Notes under the pieces: model-generated
Seen by the model: only the letters and a program-made list of their open reading frames with translations
Told to the model about the DNA's origin: nothing
Database searches by the model: none
Part shown: piece by piece, positions 61,175-64,000 of the stretch
Layout of the letters: the number at the start of each line of letters is the position of its first letter
Position numbering within the stretch: the first letter of the stretch is position 1
Made by a program: the position numbers and the translations under genes
Source of the DNA: DATAAP01 sp041690495
GTDB taxonomy: Bacteria; Pseudomonadota; Alphaproteobacteria; CACIAM-22H2
Assembly (NCBI GenBank): GCA_041690495.1
Contig: JAWLHE010000004.1
Location: 1-64,000 of the forward strand
Direction: 5' to 3'
DNA: 64,000 nucleotides

Positions 61175-61851
61175 TGTCGGAGTGGTGGACTTACCGGCTG
61201 TCCGATTTCCTGCTGTTCTCGCCGCGCACCTACTATCGCCTGTTCGAGCTCTACAATCTCGACATCTGGCCGGCACAGCTCGTGTCGCTTGTGCTGGGCC
61301 TCGTGATCGTCGCGCTACTGTGGTCCCGCGCGACATGGGCCGGCCGCGCCATCGCGGCGATCCTCGCGACGGGCTGGCTGTTCGTCGCATGGGCGTTCCA
61401 TCTCCAGCGTTACGCGACCATCAACTGGGCCGCCATCTGGTTCGCGGCGGCTTTCGCGCTCCAGGCCATGCTGCTGATCTGGAGCGGGGTGCTGCGCGGC
61501 CGATTGAAATTCCGGCCCGGGCCCGATGCGGTCGGCCGGGTCGGGACGTGCCTCTTCCTCTTCGCGCTCGCGGTCCAGCCGCTGATCGGGTCCGTATTTG
61601 GACGGAGCTGGACGCAGTCCGAGATCTTCGGCGTGGCGCCCGATCCGACCGCGGTCGCGACGCTCGGCCTGATCGTGCTCGCCGTCGGACCGGCCCGTTG
61701 GGCCCTGCTGATCATTCCGCTGCTCTGGTGCGCGATCAGCGGCGCAACCCTGTGGACGATGCAGTCACCGGACGCGCTTCTGATGCCGGGGACTGCAGCT
61801 CTGGCGCTTGCTCTTGCGGTCTGGCGGACGCTTAACGGGCGCGTTCGCTGA
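61174..61851 (+). CDS. DUF6064 family membrane protein
   Basis: 225 aa; seven to eight hydrophobic segments. It starts MSEWWTYRLSDFLLFSPRTYYRLFELYN and continues DIWPAQLVSL, AWAFHLQRYATINWAAIWFAAAFALQA and the PLLWCAISGATLWTMQSPDALLMP ending, all characteristic of DUF6064, of unknown function. ATG at 61174 overlaps the AKR stop by one base. Its 3' end overlaps the cytochrome gene by 20 bases on the opposite strand. Possibly couples to the redox proteins around it. Confidence 0.85.
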   Translation: MSEWWTYRLSDFLLFSPRTYYRLFELYNLDIWPAQLVSLVLGLVIVALLWSRATWAGRAIAAILATGWLFVAWAFHLQRYATINWAAIWFAAAFALQAMLLIWSGVLRGRLKFRPGPDAVGRVGTCLFLFALAVQPLIGSVFGRSWTQSEIFGVAPDPTAVATLGLIVLAVGPARWALLIIPLLWCAISGATLWTMQSPDALLMPGTAALALALAVWRTLNGRVR

Positions 61852-62284
61852 TGGCAGCCTGCTGCCGCCGGACAACGGCCGGCCATTTGCTTTTGATGTA
61901 GGCGAGGACAGCCCAGATCTGCGCATCGGAGAGCCGGTCGCCGAACCCCGGCATGTCGCTCTCGTAGCCCGTCGGTGCATGCGCCGCGAGACCGTGCTTG
62001 GTGATGTCGAACAGCATGCGATCGGGATGGTGCCAGGTATGGCCGCTCACATCGTGCGGAGGCGCCGGAAGCCGCCCGTTGGCCAAACGCCGGCGCCAAT
62101 TTGGCTGCCCTTCCAGGCGCGCGCCGTGACACGAAGCACAATGGGCCTCGTAGACCTGCCGCCCCAAGGCGACCTGAGCCGCATCGTCCGGGTCGGCCCG
62201 CCGCGAAGGCATCCCGTCCCACAGCAATGCGCCTCCGGCCGCAACGACGAGGGCGGCTGCGGCGGCCAGATATCGGCGTCTCAT
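61832..62284 (-). CDS. Class I monoheme cytochrome c
   Basis: 150 aa from the ATG at 62284. An N-terminal membrane anchor or signal (YLAAAAALVVAAGGALLW) precedes a cytochrome c domain with CASCH heme attachment (about 53-57) and the distal Met in SDMPGF (about 115). The C-terminal helix SDAQIWAVLAYIKSKWP is typical. Periplasmic electron carrier. ATG overlaps the stop of the upstream AKR gene (ATGA), so a reductase and a cytochrome are made together. Confidence 0.93.
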   Translation of the reverse strand: MRRRYLAAAAALVVAAGGALLWDGMPSRRADPDDAAQVALGRQVYEAHCASCHGARLEGQPNWRRRLANGRLPAPPHDVSGHTWHHPDRMLFDITKHGLAAHAPTGYESDMPGFGDRLSDAQIWAVLAYIKSKWPAVVRRQQAAISERAR

Positions 62285-63114
62285 CCGGAGTCCCACAGCG
62301 CGACCATCTTCGCGCGGAGCGCGGCATCGGGCATCGGCCCGCGCCCTGCCTGCACGTTGTCCGCCATATGCTCGGGCCGGCTCGTAGCCGGGATGATGCA
62401 GGTCACGGCGGGATGGCCGAGAATGAACTTCAGCAGGAGCTGCGCCCAGCTCGTGCAGCCGATCTCGCCGGCCCAGGACGGCAACCTGCGGCCACGCGCC
62501 GCGCGCATCAGGCCGCCGCCCCCGAACGGCTTGTTGACCAGCACGGCGACGCCGCGCTCCTGCGCCAGCGGCAGCAGCCGCCGCTCCGCGGCGCGGTCGT
62601 CGAGCGAATAGTTGAGCTGCACGAAGTCGAACGGCTCGGCGCGCAGGACAGCCTCGAGCTCGTCATGCGCACTGTCGGTATAGTGCGTCACGCCAAGACA
62701 GCCGATGCGGCCTTCCGCCTTCCACGCCCGCAAGGTGGGAAGATGCGTACGCCAGTCGACCAGGTTGTGGATCTGCATGAGGTCGATGTGATCGACCTTC
62801 AGCAGCTCCATCGAGCGGCGCATCTGGGCGATGCCGGCGTCACGCCCGCTGGTCCAGACTTTGGTGGCGACGAATGCCTTGTCGCGCGCTTTCATCGCCG
62901 CCAGCAGCGCGCCGACGACGCCTTCGGCCGCTCCGTACATCGGCGAGCTGTCGATGACCGCGCCGCCCGCGTCGAAGAAGACGCGCAGGACCTCGGTCAA
63001 TATTGCGCGCTCTTCCGCGCCAAGCCGTACGTCGAACGTCTGCCATGTGCCGAGGCCGACGACGGGCAACATCTGGCCGGTGGACGGGATGGGGCGGGTC
63101 TGCATGGCGGTCAT
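62281..63114 (-). CDS. Aldo/keto reductase (cytoplasmic)
   Basis: 277 aa. TIM barrel with VIDSSPMYGAAEG, VATKVW and MQIHNLVDW for the Asp-Tyr-Lys-His tetrad and PAVTCIIPATSRPEHM near the NADPH site. ATG at 63114 is chosen; 63105 is also possible. No signal peptide. It is clearly related to the Tat-exported AKR at 60245-61174 (shared MIDSSPMYG, HNL, LKFI-HPAVTC-IPAT). Overlaps the cytochrome c gene at its stop. Confidence 0.92.
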   Translation of the reverse strand: MTAMQTRPIPSTGQMLPVVGLGTWQTFDVRLGAEERAILTEVLRVFFDAGGAVIDSSPMYGAAEGVVGALLAAMKARDKAFVATKVWTSGRDAGIAQMRRSMELLKVDHIDLMQIHNLVDWRTHLPTLRAWKAEGRIGCLGVTHYTDSAHDELEAVLRAEPFDFVQLNYSLDDRAAERRLLPLAQERGVAVLVNKPFGGGGLMRAARGRRLPSWAGEIGCTSWAQLLLKFILGHPAVTCIIPATSRPEHMADNVQAGRGPMPDAALRAKMVALWDSG

Positions 63115-63217
63115 GGGATTGCATTCTAGCACTGCGGTCCGCTTCCGTGGACGACTGCGGCGTTGTCGACGGGCCTATTGATCACCGGATCGTCTGCCCG
63201 GTTTCGAGCGGCCCGGA

Positions 63218-63868
63218 TTACAGAGCGCGACGGAAGGTCAGGTTGATGCGGCAGGCACCGAGCACCGGGTGGATCCCGGCCCGGATCGGTCGAATGCCGT
63301 GGAAGGCGAAGCGGGCCGGACCGCCGAAGACGATCACGTCGCCATGGGACAGCCCGATGGCCCGGGTCGGCGCGGTACGGGTATCGCCGCCGAGCAGGAA
63401 TGTCGCCGGCAAGCCGAGCGACACCGAGACGATCGGCTGGAGGGAATCGCGCTCGTTGCGGTCCTGGTGCAGCGCCAGCCGCGCACCCGGCTCGTAGAGA
63501 TTGACCAGGCAGGAATCGGAATCGAACGCTGTAAAGCCGGCCCGCGCGGCAGCGGCAACGGCAAGTTCGCGCAGGACCGCCGGCATCGCCGGCCATGGCC
63601 GGCCAGTCTCCGGGTCGATGGGCGAATAGCGGTAGCCGCGCCGGTCGGTGATCCAGCCAACGGCACCGCAGCTCGTCATGGCCACGGACATCGCCAGCCC
63701 GCCTGGCGTCGTCATGCGGCGCGGCGGTGCCGCATCCTGCACCGCGCGAACCGCGGCAACGAGAGCGGGGTCGCGCGCAAAACCCGGTAGCAGCACGACG
63801 CCCTCGCGGATGCGCTCCGACTCCGTGCGCGGCAGGCCGCCGAACAGATCGGCGTCACGCGGCGTCAT
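63218..63868 (-). CDS. alkB: DNA-repair alkylation dioxygenase AlkB
   Basis: 216 aa. 2-oxoglutarate/Fe(II) oxygenase with LVNLYEPGARLALHQDRNE (HXD), GDVIVFGGPARFAFHGIRP (second His) and RINLTFRRAL (2-oxoglutarate Arg and following Arg). The MTSCGAVGWITDRRGYRYSPIDP loop is the AlkB nucleotide-recognition lid. Removes methyl groups from 1-methyladenine and 3-methylcytosine in DNA. Start overlaps by 14 bases with the end of another oxygenase gene. Confidence 0.95.
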   Translation of the reverse strand: MTPRDADLFGGLPRTESERIREGVVLLPGFARDPALVAAVRAVQDAAPPRRMTTPGGLAMSVAMTSCGAVGWITDRRGYRYSPIDPETGRPWPAMPAVLRELAVAAAARAGFTAFDSDSCLVNLYEPGARLALHQDRNERDSLQPIVSVSLGLPATFLLGGDTRTAPTRAIGLSHGDVIVFGGPARFAFHGIRPIRAGIHPVLGACRINLTFRRAL

Positions 63869-64000
63869 GGAAGATGATCCCGAGGGTCAAACGCCGCCCG
63901 CGACGCACGCGGCTCACACCGTGGCGCAGATTGACGCGGTAAACGCCGCGCGTGCCCTGCATCGGCCGATGGCGCACGGCGAAAATCACTGCCTCGCCCT
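63855..64000 (-). CDS. 2-oxoglutarate/Fe(II) oxygenase, C-terminal part (cut by window edge)
   Basis: The last 48 codons are in the window. The sequence GEAVIFAVRHRPMQGTRG, YRVNLRHGVSRVRRGRR and LTLGIIFHDA matches the ending of small 2OG-Fe(II) oxygenases, with the distal His (LRHGVSRV) and 2-oxoglutarate-binding Arg (VRRGRRLTLGIIFHDA). It is on the same strand as alkB and overlaps its start by 14 bases, so two related oxygenases are coupled. The 5' part lies beyond the window. Confidence 0.8.
   Translation of the reverse strand, partial: GEAVIFAVRHRPMQGTRGVYRVNLRHGVSRVRRGRRLTLGIIFHDAA

Overview
This window is a high-GC chromosomal segment of an alphaproteobacterium. The clearest signs are gene pairs and families typical of that class: cyaY and an rpmE of the zinc-free type beside an rcdA/DUF1465 gene; a DUF1192 gene divergent from a quinone oxidoreductase followed by trcR (DUF1013); a COQ9-family gene and def divergent from rpsU; YdcH proteins near purEK; a ChvG/ChvI-like two-component pair; and a perfect CtrA-type box. 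The species cannot be named from the sequence. No tRNA, rRNA, CRISPR array or complete mobile element was seen. The only element trace is the last 39 codons of an IS5-type transposase at the left edge.

Layout, left to right. 1-5 kb: transposase end, sensor kinase/response regulator/lipoprotein operon (minus strand), two glycine-zipper envelope proteins, an ArsR-type regulator. 5-11.3 kb: ABC exporter and cyaY, rpmE, rcdA, an Hsp20 gene behind a ROSE-type RNA thermometer, and a thioesterase/hydrolase/metY operon. 11.3-20.7 kb: a structured non-coding region with a CtrA box and a possible small RNA, a five-PAS PleC/DivJ-like kinase, 3-hydroxybutyrate dehydrogenase, a TetR/diiron-type beta-lactamase-fold operon, the DUF1192/qor/trcR block, a GIY-YIG gene bracketed by palindromic repeats, and a decayed AAA ATPase. 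20.7-29.5 kb: a short-chain dehydrogenase, then an envelope/stress block (two L,D-transpeptidases, Hsp20, a HlyD/FtsX/LolD-like exporter, an alanine-zipper lipoprotein) with two FNR/FixK-like boxes, then prpE. 29.5-40.3 kb: two PEP-CTERM proteins, a GNAT protein, an alkaline-phosphatase-fold/TPR fusion that seems to lack catalytic residues, otsA overlapping an acyl-CoA synthetase, a degraded heme-transport remnant, and a TTC38-like protein. 40.3-50.3 kb: cupin and GNAT genes diverging around a perfect CRP-type palindrome, phosphofructokinase, two YdcH proteins, an SRPBCC/alcohol dehydrogenase pair, a diguanylate cyclase, purEK, a PrsW-like membrane protein and an ABC exporter remnant. 50.3-64 kb: an amidohydrolase, copper nitrite reductase (nirK), AMP nucleosidase, COQ9/def/rpsU, VOC protein, panC, a TerC/CorC fusion, two aldo/keto reductases around a DUF6064 membrane protein and a cytochrome c, alkB, and the end of a second 2-oxoglutarate oxygenase.

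Themes. Metabolism is aerobic heterotrophy with glycolysis, PHB/propionate use, trehalose synthesis and at least one denitrification step. Regulation shows heat control (RpoH-like promoter plus ROSE), possible oxygen control (FNR-like boxes), CRP-type control and CtrA-linked cell-cycle control (RcdA, TrcR, PleC/DivJ-like kinase). Three pseudogenes (AAA ATPase, heme permease/ATPase, ABC exporter), each with frame changes or internal deletions, show local gene decay. Alternatively some could be assembly errors.
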